Part shown: piece by piece, positions 7,088 to 13,573 of the stretch
Layout of the letters: each line of letters begins with the position of its first letter
Numbering within the stretch: the first letter of the stretch is position 1
DNA from: an uncultured Flammeovirgaceae bacterium
GTDB taxonomy: Bacteria > Bacteroidota > Bacteroidia > Cytophagales > Cyclobacteriaceae
Direction: 5' to 3'
Assembly (NCBI GenBank): GCA_946480685.1
Contig: CAMLLI010000011.1
Span: 1 to 15,235 of the forward strand
Length of the DNA: 15,235 nt
Program-made: the position numbers and the translations under genes
Notes under the pieces: generated by a model
Databases searched by the model: none
What the model saw: the letters and a program-made list of their open reading frames with translations, nothing else
Told to the model about the DNA's origin: nothing

Positions 7088-8707
7088 CTACATTTTTCTT
7101 CGGTCAAGTTCAGGAATACGATCAAACAGTTTTACAGCTTGCTTGAATACCTCGTTTGTTTCATTGAACACCGGGTAAAATCCATCATTCCCCCAGAGCT
7201 TGCGCGCAATCTGCGCTTTGATGTGCACCTGGAACAATTGCTTCTTCTCCTTCAGTTCTTTTGTGTTGGGCTTAACTTTATTGCGTTCGCCAACTTTAAT
7301 GAGCTCACTTATCATTTTATCAGTAACGGTAAAGTTCTTCAGGTAATCTTCATATCCCTTCTTCTCCAGTTCTTCCTTGTGTCGTTCCGCATAGTCAAAG
7401 GTATACTCTTGGATAGAAGTAGAAGTATAGAGCTCGTTCAGATAGTGACTGTTCAGCGAAGTGTCCAGCGGTACAAAGTAGTCGGGCATTATACCACCAC
7501 CACCATATACCGTTCTGCCGTTCGGTGTAATATACTTGAGTGAGTCGTTAAACTTGATACTGTCTGCATGGAAAAACTCTCCGTGATTATAGCGGCTGAT
7601 AATGTCCAGTGCATACTCATCGCCATCCTGGTAAGGCTTTTGAATAGAGCGGCCGCTCGGAGTATAATAACGACTTACCGTTAAGCGCAATTCCGAACCA
7701 TCGCTAAGATCGAACGGCGATTGTACAAGACCTTTACCAAAACTTCTGCGACCAACAATCAATGCGCGGTCGTTATCCTGTAGTGCACCGGAAACAATTT
7801 CAGAAGCAGAAGCACTGCCTTCGTTTACCAGCACAATCAAATCGCCTTGCTCAAACGAACCGCGGTCGGTGGAGAACGCTTCAGAATTATTCTTTTTGTC
7901 TTTACCTTTTGTGAAAACGATCTTCTTGCCGGCCTTCAGAAAATCATCCGCCATATCAATCGCTATATTCATATAACCGCCAGGGTTGCCTTGCAGATCA
8001 AGTATAAGTTTCTTCATGCCTTGCTCTTTCAGTTTAGACAACGCCTGGTGAAACTCATCGTATGTGGTAGCCGCGAAGCGATTTACTTTGATATACCCGA
8101 TCTGGTTATCAACCATGTAAGATACATCTACCGAGTACTGCGGAATTTTATCACGAACAATTTTATAGTCTATCTCTTTACCTCTGCGGAGTATTGTCAC
8201 CTTTACTTCAGTACCCTTCGGACCTTTCAATGCTTTCATTACATCTGCCGATGTTACTCCTATACCCGCCAGATTTTTATCATCAACGCGAATGATCTTA
8301 TCGCCCGACTGCACTCCAAGTGCTTCGGAAGGACCCCCGCTTAAAGGCGTTACTACGACTATCGTGTCCTGAAAAATATTGAATTCAACACCAATGCCAT
8401 CAAAATTTCCGCGCAGGTCTTCATTAGCTGCAATGCGATCTTGTGCCGGTATATAAGATGAGTGCGGGTCCAGTTTGTGAAGCATTTCGGTGATGGCTTC
8501 ATCCACCAGGTTGCGGGTGTTTACGGTGTCAACATATTCATCATGCACCTTGGTTAAAACCTCCCGCAGCTTTTGTACATCAGAGCCGACTTCTGCAGTG
8601 CTCTTCCGGCTGCTGAAACTCGACCCGACAAAAACACCGGCTGCTAGTCCGAAACACAAAACAATGGGCAGGCTTATCTGATACTTGGAATTTCTATTCT
8701 CACTCAT
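7088..8707 (-). CDS. ctpA: C-terminal processing peptidase, S41 family (CtpA/Prc type)
   Basis: This 539-residue serine protease probably acts in the periplasm, trimming or degrading envelope proteins from their C-termini. An N-terminal hydrophobic segment (about residues 12-30) is a signal anchor. A PDZ domain follows (about 100-185, with GIGVEF and SGDKIIRVDD). The protease core contains LDLQGNPGG (237-244) and the EGSASASE motif. The Ser/Lys/Gln catalytic triad is S300, K325 and Q329. The spacing of +25 and +29 matches Bacillus CtpB (S309/K334/Q338) as I recall it. RYYTPSGRSIQKP follows as usual. The C-terminal 160 residues are an extension common in Bacteroidota homologues. The gene is divergent from the hemerythrin gene across 227 nt and ends in its own terminator. 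Confidence 0.95.
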   Translation of the reverse strand: MSENRNSKYQISLPIVLCFGLAAGVFVGSSFSSRKSTAEVGSDVQKLREVLTKVHDEYVDTVNTRNLVDEAITEMLHKLDPHSSYIPAQDRIAANEDLRGNFDGIGVEFNIFQDTIVVVTPLSGGPSEALGVQSGDKIIRVDDKNLAGIGVTSADVMKALKGPKGTEVKVTILRRGKEIDYKIVRDKIPQYSVDVSYMVDNQIGYIKVNRFAATTYDEFHQALSKLKEQGMKKLILDLQGNPGGYMNIAIDMADDFLKAGKKIVFTKGKDKKNNSEAFSTDRGSFEQGDLIVLVNEGSASASEIVSGALQDNDRALIVGRRSFGKGLVQSPFDLSDGSELRLTVSRYYTPSGRSIQKPYQDGDEYALDIISRYNHGEFFHADSIKFNDSLKYITPNGRTVYGGGGIMPDYFVPLDTSLNSHYLNELYTSTSIQEYTFDYAERHKEELEKKGYEDYLKNFTVTDKMISELIKVGERNKVKPNTKELKEKKQLFQVHIKAQIARKLWGNDGFYPVFNETNEVFKQAVKLFDRIPELDRRKM

Positions 8708-8786
8708 AAGACAATAATAAATAATCTATTAACGAACTCCGAAAATAAATGTTGGCCGGAAATATTCCCTCCGCACAGAACATGTT

Positions 8787-8815
8787 AGGCAGCAAAAAAA
8801 GTTGCATTTCTGCCT
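8787..8815. repeat. Inverted repeat in the ctpA/hemerythrin divergent gap
   Basis: AGGCAG (8787-8792) and CTGCCT (8810-8815) are perfect complements around a 17-nt A/T-rich loop containing a run of seven A's. AAA/TTT inside the loop could extend the stem past a bulged C. It may be a regulator site or lie in the ctpA leader. It is seen in sequence only. Confidence 0.4.
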
Positions 8816-8830
8816 GCAGGGGCCGATTTA

Positions 8831-8854
8831 CGGAATGAGGTGCCGTGCATTCCG
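8831..8854. repeat. Inverted repeat (7-bp perfect) in the ctpA/hemerythrin divergent gap
   Basis: CGGAATG (8831-8837) pairs with CATTCCG (8848-8854) around a 10-nt loop. It lies 80 nt before the hemerythrin gene and 123 nt from ctpA, where either divergent promoter could be regulated. The 24-nt element has the form of either an RNA hairpin or a dimeric protein site. No partner is identifiable. Confidence 0.45.
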
Positions 8855-8934
8855 ATAAGCCGGTTGGTCCTTCGATTTTCTTACGGGCCAGTTAGCTGAC
8901 TGTGGCGATTTTTTAGCTTATCTTTACCAGAACC

Positions 8935-9690
8935 ATGAGTAAGACGGCACTAAAAGACATTCGCATTTCGGAGCTCGTAGATAAAAACTACGTGCACGCA
9001 TATGTGTTGTTTTATTTTGGTATAAGCTTCTACGAATATTCAGAGTTAACACTCGATCAGGTTTGCAAGCAACGCGGCTTGCGTGTAGAACAAGTGGTGC
9101 GTGAGTTGGAATCGCCAACACATTTGCGTGAAGCAGATTTACCACTCGTGTCATACCCGATCGATCTGATCATTGAGTATCTCAAGCATTCACATTTTCT
9201 TTTTGTAAAACACAAGCTGCCTTATATAGCCAGACTGGTTGAGAGCTTTCGTGCGAACCATGAAGATTACGTTGCTGTAGAGCGTGATCTGAAACTGGTG
9301 TTCCCGCTTTTCGTGGAAGATTTCATTCAGCATATCTATGAAGAAGAAGATACATTCTTCCGTTTCATTCAAATGCTGGAGCGCGCTTCCAAAGGAAAAT
9401 ATAGTCCTACCAAGCTATATTTCCTGCTGGAAAGAAATTCGGTGCAGAAATTTTCAGTCGATCATGAAACGCATGATGACGAAATGGAAGGCATCCGCAG
9501 AATTACAAAAGACTACCTGATCACGGCAGAAACTCCGCTGCATATAAAAGTGCTGTATAATGAATTGAAAGGATTTGAATCCAGTCTCATTACACATGCA
9601 CGTATCGAAAATGAAATTCTCTTCCCCAAAGCGATGGCGCTGGAAGCCAAAGTAAAGAAGGCTTTCCTCGATAAAGTAAAATTCAACTGA
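8935..9690 (+). CDS. Hemerythrin-domain di-iron protein resembling Ric/YtfE/ScdA
   Basis: This 251-residue protein is probably cytosolic. Ric proteins repair iron-sulfur clusters after nitrosative or oxidative damage, using a carboxylate-bridged di-iron centre. An N-terminal ScdA_N-like segment (Y24-VLFYFGI to TLDQVCKQRGL, about 23-49) precedes a four-helix bundle. Candidate ligands are H87 (or H85), H109, H133 with E137, H177 and H221 with E225. The spacings H109-H133 (24), H133-E137 (4), H177-H221 (44) and H221-E225 (4) equal those I recall for E. coli YtfE (H105/H129/E133/H160/H204/E208). The Cys-Cys pair normal after FGI in Ric proteins is replaced by Phe-Tyr-Glu (32-34). The gene sits 30 nt upstream of ruvX and may share its transcript. 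The fold is secure; the repair role is inferred. Confidence 0.83.
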   Translation: MSKTALKDIRISELVDKNYVHAYVLFYFGISFYEYSELTLDQVCKQRGLRVEQVVRELESPTHLREADLPLVSYPIDLIIEYLKHSHFLFVKHKLPYIARLVESFRANHEDYVAVERDLKLVFPLFVEDFIQHIYEEEDTFFRFIQMLERASKGKYSPTKLYFLLERNSVQKFSVDHETHDDEMEGIRRITKDYLITAETPLHIKVLYNELKGFESSLITHARIENEILFPKAMALEAKVKKAFLDKVKFN

Positions 9691-9699
9691 TCCGTTAAA

Positions 9700-9718
9700 G
9701 TATATCTATAGTATATCT
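9700..9718 (+). repeat. Direct repeat GTATATCT in the spacer before ruvX
   Basis: GTATATCT is present at 9700-9707 and 9711-9718, 3 nt apart, filling most of the 30-nt spacer and ending 2 nt before the ruvX start. There is no Shine-Dalgarno sequence. It may be no more than the general TATA-richness of this DNA. Confidence 0.4.
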
Positions 9719-9720
9719 GT

Positions 9721-10134
9721 ATGGGAAGAGTCCTGGCAATTGATTATGGCACCAAGCGAACCGGCATTGCAGTAACCGATGTCTTACGCATTATCGCTAC
9801 ACCGCTTGAAACCGTAGCAACCCAGGAGCTGATCAATTTTCTGAAGGCCTATCTTCAAAAAGAAACCGTTGACGAGTTTGTAGTAGGCATGCCTAAAACG
9901 CTCAAGAACGAAGACTCTGCCATAGCACCGTTGGTTCGAAAGTTTATCGAAGAACTTAAAAAGACATTTCCGGATAAACCCGTTCATCTCGCAGACGAAC
10001 GCTTTACCAGCAGCATAGCTATGCGTGCCATGATCGATGGCGGCATGAAAAAGAAAGACCGCCAGGAAAAAGGTAATGTCGATAAAATCAGCGCTACTAT
10101 AATATTGCAATCTTTCCTCGATGCCGTACGGTAG
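9721..10134 (+). CDS. ruvX: Putative pre-16S rRNA nuclease / Holliday junction resolvase-like protein YqgF
   Basis: This 137-residue RNase H-fold nuclease is an essential or near-essential cytosolic protein linked to maturation of the 16S rRNA 5' end. The first acidic active-site residue is in the opening strand LAIDYGTKRTGIAVTD (D8). The central VGMPKTL (about 59-65) and LADERFTS (about 94-101, with a conserved Glu) are family signatures. The C-terminal DKISATIILQSFLD supplies the last acidic residue. The length is normal for the family (about 135-140). The ATG at 9721 places the active-site strand at the N-terminus. It follows the hemerythrin gene by 30 nt and precedes the long structured gap before the iron receptor. 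No terminator is obvious right after it. Confidence 0.95.
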   Translation: MGRVLAIDYGTKRTGIAVTDVLRIIATPLETVATQELINFLKAYLQKETVDEFVVGMPKTLKNEDSAIAPLVRKFIEELKKTFPDKPVHLADERFTSSIAMRAMIDGGMKKKDRQEKGNVDKISATIILQSFLDAVR

Positions 10135-10264
10135 CCATGCCGTTGTTTCGTTAATTCCGATCATCTTCGCTACAGTCCCCACCTATTAGTCAGGCGCGAA
10201 ACATTCATATATACCTTAAAGGGGTTATCAATGAATCACCTGTAGAGGGTATTTTTCATTTCTA

Positions 10265-10281
10265 TTTAGAAATACTCTAAA
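10265..10281. promoter_or_regulatory. Candidate metal-regulator operator, TTTAGA-N5-TCTAAA
   Basis: The 17-bp sequence TTTAGAAATACTCTAAA is a perfect 6-5-6 palindrome. It lies 268 nt upstream of the TonB receptor start and 131 nt after ruvX. Size and symmetry fit a dimeric Fur- or DtxR-type repressor, and an iron-uptake operon follows. The assignment to such a regulator is inference: no regulator gene is in the window and the cognate consensus for this organism is not known to me. Confidence 0.45.
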
Positions 10282-10365
10282 CAAGCTATCAACATTTTGG
10301 CGTTGCCATGCCATATTTGAATCGTTGCTTCTGCGTAATGGCACAAAAGAAGGCAACCAATTTAT

Positions 10366-10426
10366 GGGGAGGCTCCTTGTCAGGGTTAAAGAAAATCGAT
10401 ACTGTATTTGACAAGGAGGCTCACCC
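10366..10426 (+). repeat. Long imperfect inverted repeat with 26-nt loop
   Basis: CTCCTTGTCA (10373-10382) pairs perfectly with TGACAAGGAG (10409-10418). Beyond one G-G mismatch, G-A-G pairs with C-T-C, and GGG/CCC (10366-10368 with 10424-10426) extends the stem past a bulged A. GGAGGCTC also appears as a direct repeat at 10368-10375 and 10415-10422, so the arms are both inverted and partly direct copies. It could be an RNA stem in the receptor leader or a very short miniature element. Confidence 0.6.
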
Positions 10427-10445
10427 GCCAATGAAGAGTATATGA
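10413..10445 (+). promoter_or_regulatory. Shine-Dalgarno-like AAGGAGG followed by a 4-codon mini-ORF
   Basis: A perfect AAGGAGG (10413-10419) lies in the 3' arm of the 10366-10426 stem. Eleven nt later an ATG opens a frame of only four codons (M-K-S-I, 10431-10442) ending in TGA. Strong Shine-Dalgarno sequences are otherwise scarce in this window. It could be a leader peptide whose ribosome site is masked by the stem, or chance. Confidence 0.25.
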
Positions 10446-10463
10446 TCTGATAAGATATAAGGG

Positions 10464-10511
10464 CTCTGCTTACCAACCCGTGTTCTGGTTGGGAGCAGAG
10501 TTCCTTTTACT
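10464..10511 (+). promoter_or_regulatory. Strong hairpin with T-rich tail, possible attenuator before the iron receptor
   Basis: CTCTGCT (10464-10470) pairs with AGCAGAG (10494-10500). After a small TA/G internal loop, CCAACC (10473-10478) pairs with GGTTGG (10487-10492) around an 8-nt loop, for 13 bp in all. TTCCTTTTACT follows. The hairpin ends 48 nt before the receptor ATG. It resembles an intrinsic terminator with a poor U-tract, so it could attenuate the iron operon, end transcripts coming from ruvX, or mark a processed 5' end. Confidence 0.55.
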
Positions 10512-10548
10512 TATAGCAACCTGCACAACGAACTACAACAAACATTAT

Positions 10549-12951
10549 ATGAAATCTCGCTACCTGTTTTTGGTTTTATTATTTCTAACAAGCCCGCTGC
10601 TCGTCTGGAGCCAGTCTGGATCCATACGCGGTGTGGTAAAAACTTCCGATGGTAATTCTGCGGAATTTGTAAACATCGCTATTGAAGGAACATCCAAAGG
10701 AGATATAGCGGATAAGAATGGAAAATTTGAAATCAGAAATGTAGCGCCCGGAAACTATATATTGGTTGCTTCTTTCATCGGACTTGAAAACACACAACAA
10801 CCGGTAGAAGTAAAAGCGGGTGAAGTAACAACGGTAGATTTTATACTGAAAGAAAGCTCACAACAGTTAGAAGAAGTTATCATCTCGGGCCGCGCAGTGT
10901 TGAACAAAGAAGATAATTATGTAGCGAAGATGCCGCTGCGTAAAATGGAGAACCCACAGGTATATAACAGTGTGTCATCTGAAATATTAAAGCAACAAGC
11001 CATTACCAGTTACGATGACGCGTTCCGAAATATACCCGGTGTATTCCGCACGTGGGAATCAACCGGACGCGATGGCGATGGAGCATCATACTTTGCATTA
11101 AGAGGTTTGGAAGGACAACCCGCCCTTGTAAATGGTTTGCCCGGTATAACAAATGGTAATCTTGATCCGGCAAACGTAGAAGAGATACAGGTAATGAAAG
11201 GTCCGTCAGCCACACTGTTCGGAGCCAACGCAACTTCCTATACCAGTTATGGCGGTGTTATCAATACCATCACCAAGAAACCATACTTTACCACAGGCGG
11301 GGAGATAGGGTATAATGTTGGAAGCTTCGGATTGAATCGTATTACTGCGGATGTAAACGCTCCGCTGAGTCAGCAGAATAAAGTTGCCTTGCGCATAAAT
11401 GCAGCCTATCACTCCGAAGAAAGTTTCCAGGATGCCGGCTTCAAGAAATCGTTCTTTGTAGCACCAACACTTGCGTATGAAGTAAACGATCGTCTGAAGT
11501 TTTTAGTCGTAACCGAAATACTGCAGGAAGAGCGCACTGTAGCGCCCGTGTTCTTTCATTCCAATCGCGAAGAGCCGCTTACGTTCAGGAATATAGATGA
11601 GTTAGGTCTCAACACCGAGTTATCATTCACCAACAACGATCTTTCGATCCGAAATCCACGCACCAATCTACAGGCGCAGATGGTATATAAATTATCAGAC
11701 CAGTGGAGTTCACAAACTGTTTTATCGCGAGGTTCCGCTAAGTCCGATGGGTACTATACCTATATATGGCCCGATGCCGAAGGCGATAACAACTTCAGTC
11801 AGTCTTTTACATATGTGAAGGAAACACGAACCACTACCGATATACAACAAAACTTCAACGGCGATTTTACGATCGGCAGCATGCGCAACCGCTTGCTGGT
11901 AGGTCTTGATTACTTTGAACAGGAAGCTGTGAACAATGGATTAGGTTATGTATACGCCCGAACCGTTACACCACAAGGCATCAGTCCTTTTACTGGTGAG
12001 CCGCTTGGTTCAGATTCTATATCCAGACCCTATATCGATGCATTGCTTGCAACGACATCGGTTAACAGCAGCAAGCTTCAGAACAAAACGTATGGTGCCT
12101 ATATTTCCAACGTGCTCAACATTACACCATCGCTTACTTTAATGACAGGTGTTCGTGCCGACTACTACGATTCGGAAGCTGAGGATTACGATCAATTTGC
12201 ATTGTCGCCAAAGTTGGGTTTGGTATACCAGCCTATACTGGATAAGGTATCTATATTTACTAACTATCAGAATGCATTTAACAATATAGCACCGATGCTG
12301 GTGGCCGATGAAGACGGCAGCAACCAACGATTAAAAAACTTTGATCCGGAGCAGGCCAACCAATGGGAAGTAGGCGTAAAGACAAACCTGCTCAAAGACC
12401 GGTTGTTTGCAACTGTTTCATACTATGACATACGCGTAAAGAATAAAGTGATTGGCGATGCTACCAACTTCTATAACTATATACAAGGCGGTAAAGTAGA
12501 GAGCAAAGGTTTTGAACTGGATGTAACAGCAAACCTCTTTACAGGATTCAGTTTGATAGCCGGCTATAGCCACAACGAGACAAAGAATATAGCAGGTTTT
12601 CGTACCGACTTCTATAGCGAGGCCGGAAGAGCGCCAGGTGGACAGGGTCCGCAAGATCAGATTAACTTATGGGCAACCTACAAAGTCAGCAATGGCGCGC
12701 TGCAAGATGTAGGCTTTGGTATTGGTGGAAACCATGCTAGCGAATACCGCGTGATTGATAATAGTATAACGGGTGTGTTTGATTTACCAAGTTATACCGT
12801 ACTCAACGCAAGCGTGTTTTATAGTCCTGAAAGATTCCGCATTGCTCTGAACGTAAACAATGTTCTGGACGAAGAATACTACATTGGCTACTGGTCGGTT
12901 AACCCGCAGAAGCCGCGCAACTTTGTGCTCAGCATGGTCTATAAATTCTGA
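10549..12951 (+). CDS. TonB-dependent outer-membrane receptor, ferric-siderophore type
   Basis: The protein has 800 residues. The signal peptide MKSRYLFLVLLFL...VWSQ cleaves near residue 22. A carboxypeptidase-regulatory-like beta-sandwich (about 25-103, SIRGVVKTSDG to TVDFILKES) precedes the TonB-box-like EEVIISG (108-114). The plug domain (about 145-240) includes DDAFRNIPGVF, the family's LRGLEGQPALVNG, IQVMKGPSATLFG and GVINTITKKP. The rest is a 22-strand barrel ending in a terminal Phe (MVYKF) as needed for outer-membrane assembly. The plug and barrel style is that of siderophore receptors rather than SusC. The partners downstream support ferric-chelate uptake. The frame is open to a GTG at 10480, but the ATG at 10549 gives a clean signal peptide, while the upstream start sits inside a hairpin. 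Confidence 0.95.
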   Translation: MKSRYLFLVLLFLTSPLLVWSQSGSIRGVVKTSDGNSAEFVNIAIEGTSKGDIADKNGKFEIRNVAPGNYILVASFIGLENTQQPVEVKAGEVTTVDFILKESSQQLEEVIISGRAVLNKEDNYVAKMPLRKMENPQVYNSVSSEILKQQAITSYDDAFRNIPGVFRTWESTGRDGDGASYFALRGLEGQPALVNGLPGITNGNLDPANVEEIQVMKGPSATLFGANATSYTSYGGVINTITKKPYFTTGGEIGYNVGSFGLNRITADVNAPLSQQNKVALRINAAYHSEESFQDAGFKKSFFVAPTLAYEVNDRLKFLVVTEILQEERTVAPVFFHSNREEPLTFRNIDELGLNTELSFTNNDLSIRNPRTNLQAQMVYKLSDQWSSQTVLSRGSAKSDGYYTYIWPDAEGDNNFSQSFTYVKETRTTTDIQQNFNGDFTIGSMRNRLLVGLDYFEQEAVNNGLGYVYARTVTPQGISPFTGEPLGSDSISRPYIDALLATTSVNSSKLQNKTYGAYISNVLNITPSLTLMTGVRADYYDSEAEDYDQFALSPKLGLVYQPILDKVSIFTNYQNAFNNIAPMLVADEDGSNQRLKNFDPEQANQWEVGVKTNLLKDRLFATVSYYDIRVKNKVIGDATNFYNYIQGGKVESKGFELDVTANLFTGFSLIAGYSHNETKNIAGFRTDFYSEAGRAPGGQGPQDQINLWATYKVSNGALQDVGFGIGGNHASEYRVIDNSITGVFDLPSYTVLNASVFYSPERFRIALNVNNVLDEEYYIGYWSVNPQKPRNFVLSMVYKF

Positions 12952-12984
12952 CAGATATATAGTTTAGTAATCCGATAACAAGTA

Positions 12985-13266
12985 ATGTATATACTACCGG
13001 CGGCAACTTTGATTTTAGTAGCGGGATTCTACGCGCTCTACAACACTTCCGAAAAAGCGTTGTTGCGGAAAGATCGTGTAAGTGTATGGTTGCAGCGCAA
13101 CAGGAGCTTCTCCCAAGTCATCGGTATATTTTGTTTGCTGGTATCATTTGCATTGCTTGCAATGGAGCAGGGTATAGGTGCCGGCATCCTTACGGGATTT
13201 ATACTTTTAATGACCGTTGGATGCTTGATCGTCATTCTTTCGCCATTAATCTCACACAAACATTGA
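12985..13266 (+). CDS. Small membrane protein, DUF3325-like, of the iron uptake cluster
   Basis: This 93-residue protein has three predicted membrane segments (about 2-19, 43-60, 66-87). A short charged loop after the first reads YNTSEKALLRKDR, resembling the small DUF3325 proteins often encoded beside TonB siderophore receptors and PepSY proteins. The function is unknown; an accessory role in inner-membrane handling of the ferric chelate is inferred from context. The ATG at 12985 follows the receptor by 33 nt with no terminator between them, and the stop is 1 nt from the next start. Sequence similarity is judged by eye on a short hydrophobic protein, so the family name is tentative, but the gene itself is well supported by its packing. 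Confidence 0.7.
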   Translation: MYILPAATLILVAGFYALYNTSEKALLRKDRVSVWLQRNRSFSQVIGIFCLLVSFALLAMEQGIGAGILTGFILLMTVGCLIVILSPLISHKH

Positions 13267-13267
13267 T

Positions 13268-13573
13268 ATGCCGGCAAATCCTAAACATCTCACTGCATCG
13301 CCCTGGCAACGGGCTGGTAAAATTTCAGCCGGTATACTGGGAGGTTATTTTGTTTCGGCTGCCGTACATCTTGCATTTGCAGCGTGGCTCAACCACGTGA
13401 ATGTATTGATCACATCAACCTTCTCCGGATTTATACTCTGGGTTGCGTTGATGGTGCTTGCCTTCTTGGCCAGAAGCAGCTGGCGCGTGTGGTTACTCTA
13501 TATAGCACTCACGCTCCTTTTTGGTGCTATAGCGTGGATGGGTAAAATGTACAATCCTAACTTTATGCATTGA
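13268..13573 (+). CDS. Small membrane protein, DUF3649-like 'iron uptake protein'
   Basis: This 101-residue protein has a short polar N-terminus and three membrane segments (about 19-40, 46-68, 72-91). The segment AGKISAGILGGYFVSAAVHL (16-35) has the LGGY feature I associate with DUF3649 proteins. FLARSSWRVW (66-75) matches the Arg-rich turn between their last two helices. Such proteins sit next to PepSY transmembrane proteins in siderophore-uptake operons of other phyla. The role is unknown. The start is 1 nt after the previous stop (TGATATG), and the stop TGA overlaps the next ATG (TGATG), so all three small-gap genes are probably translationally coupled. Confidence 0.75.
   Translation: MPANPKHLTASPWQRAGKISAGILGGYFVSAAVHLAFAAWLNHVNVLITSTFSGFILWVALMVLAFLARSSWRVWLLYIALTLLFGAIAWMGKMYNPNFMH

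Larger units (their letters stand above)
10135..10548 (+). other. 414-nt gene-free leader region before the iron receptor, rich in inverted repeats
   Basis: There is no convincing protein-coding gene here; an 82-codon minus-strand frame (10228-10476) has no recognisable features. The stretch holds several inverted repeats: GTTTCG/CGAAAC (10145-10150 with 10197-10202), a 9-bp stem at 10246-10278 that overlaps the TTTAGA palindrome, TGCCAT/ATGGCA (10304-10309 with 10338-10343), a long imperfect pair at 10366-10426, and a strong hairpin at 10464-10500. The conserved cores I would expect of cobalamin, TPP or FMN riboswitches were not found by eye. The 3' end of the ruvX transcript and the promoter of the iron operon must both lie here. 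Confidence 0.6.

Noticed and set aside
7647..7658. 12-bp perfect palindrome GAGCGGCCGCTC
   Set aside because: It encodes the conserved SGRS of the S41 motif TPSGRSIQ; protein conservation explains it.
8919..8926. TATCTTTA just before the hemerythrin gene as a bacteroidete -7 promoter element
   Set aside because: Only a partial match to TAnnTTTG and no clear TTTG element 19-21 nt upstream.
10378..10410. Promoter-like TTG...TGTATTTG pair in the receptor leader
   Set aside because: Spacing of about 23 nt and a mismatch in the -7 element; too weak to call.
10228..10476. 82-codon open frame on the minus strand in the gap before the receptor
   Set aside because: No family motif, no conserved start context, composition unlike the real genes, and it runs through the inverted repeats of the leader.
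10480..10548. GTG start giving the receptor a 23-residue N-terminal extension
   Set aside because: It begins inside the 10464-10500 hairpin, and the ATG at 10549 gives a normal signal peptide.
10135..10548. Cobalamin or other known riboswitch before the TonB receptor
   Set aside because: The conserved cores expected (B12 box, TPP or FMN signatures) could not be found by eye.
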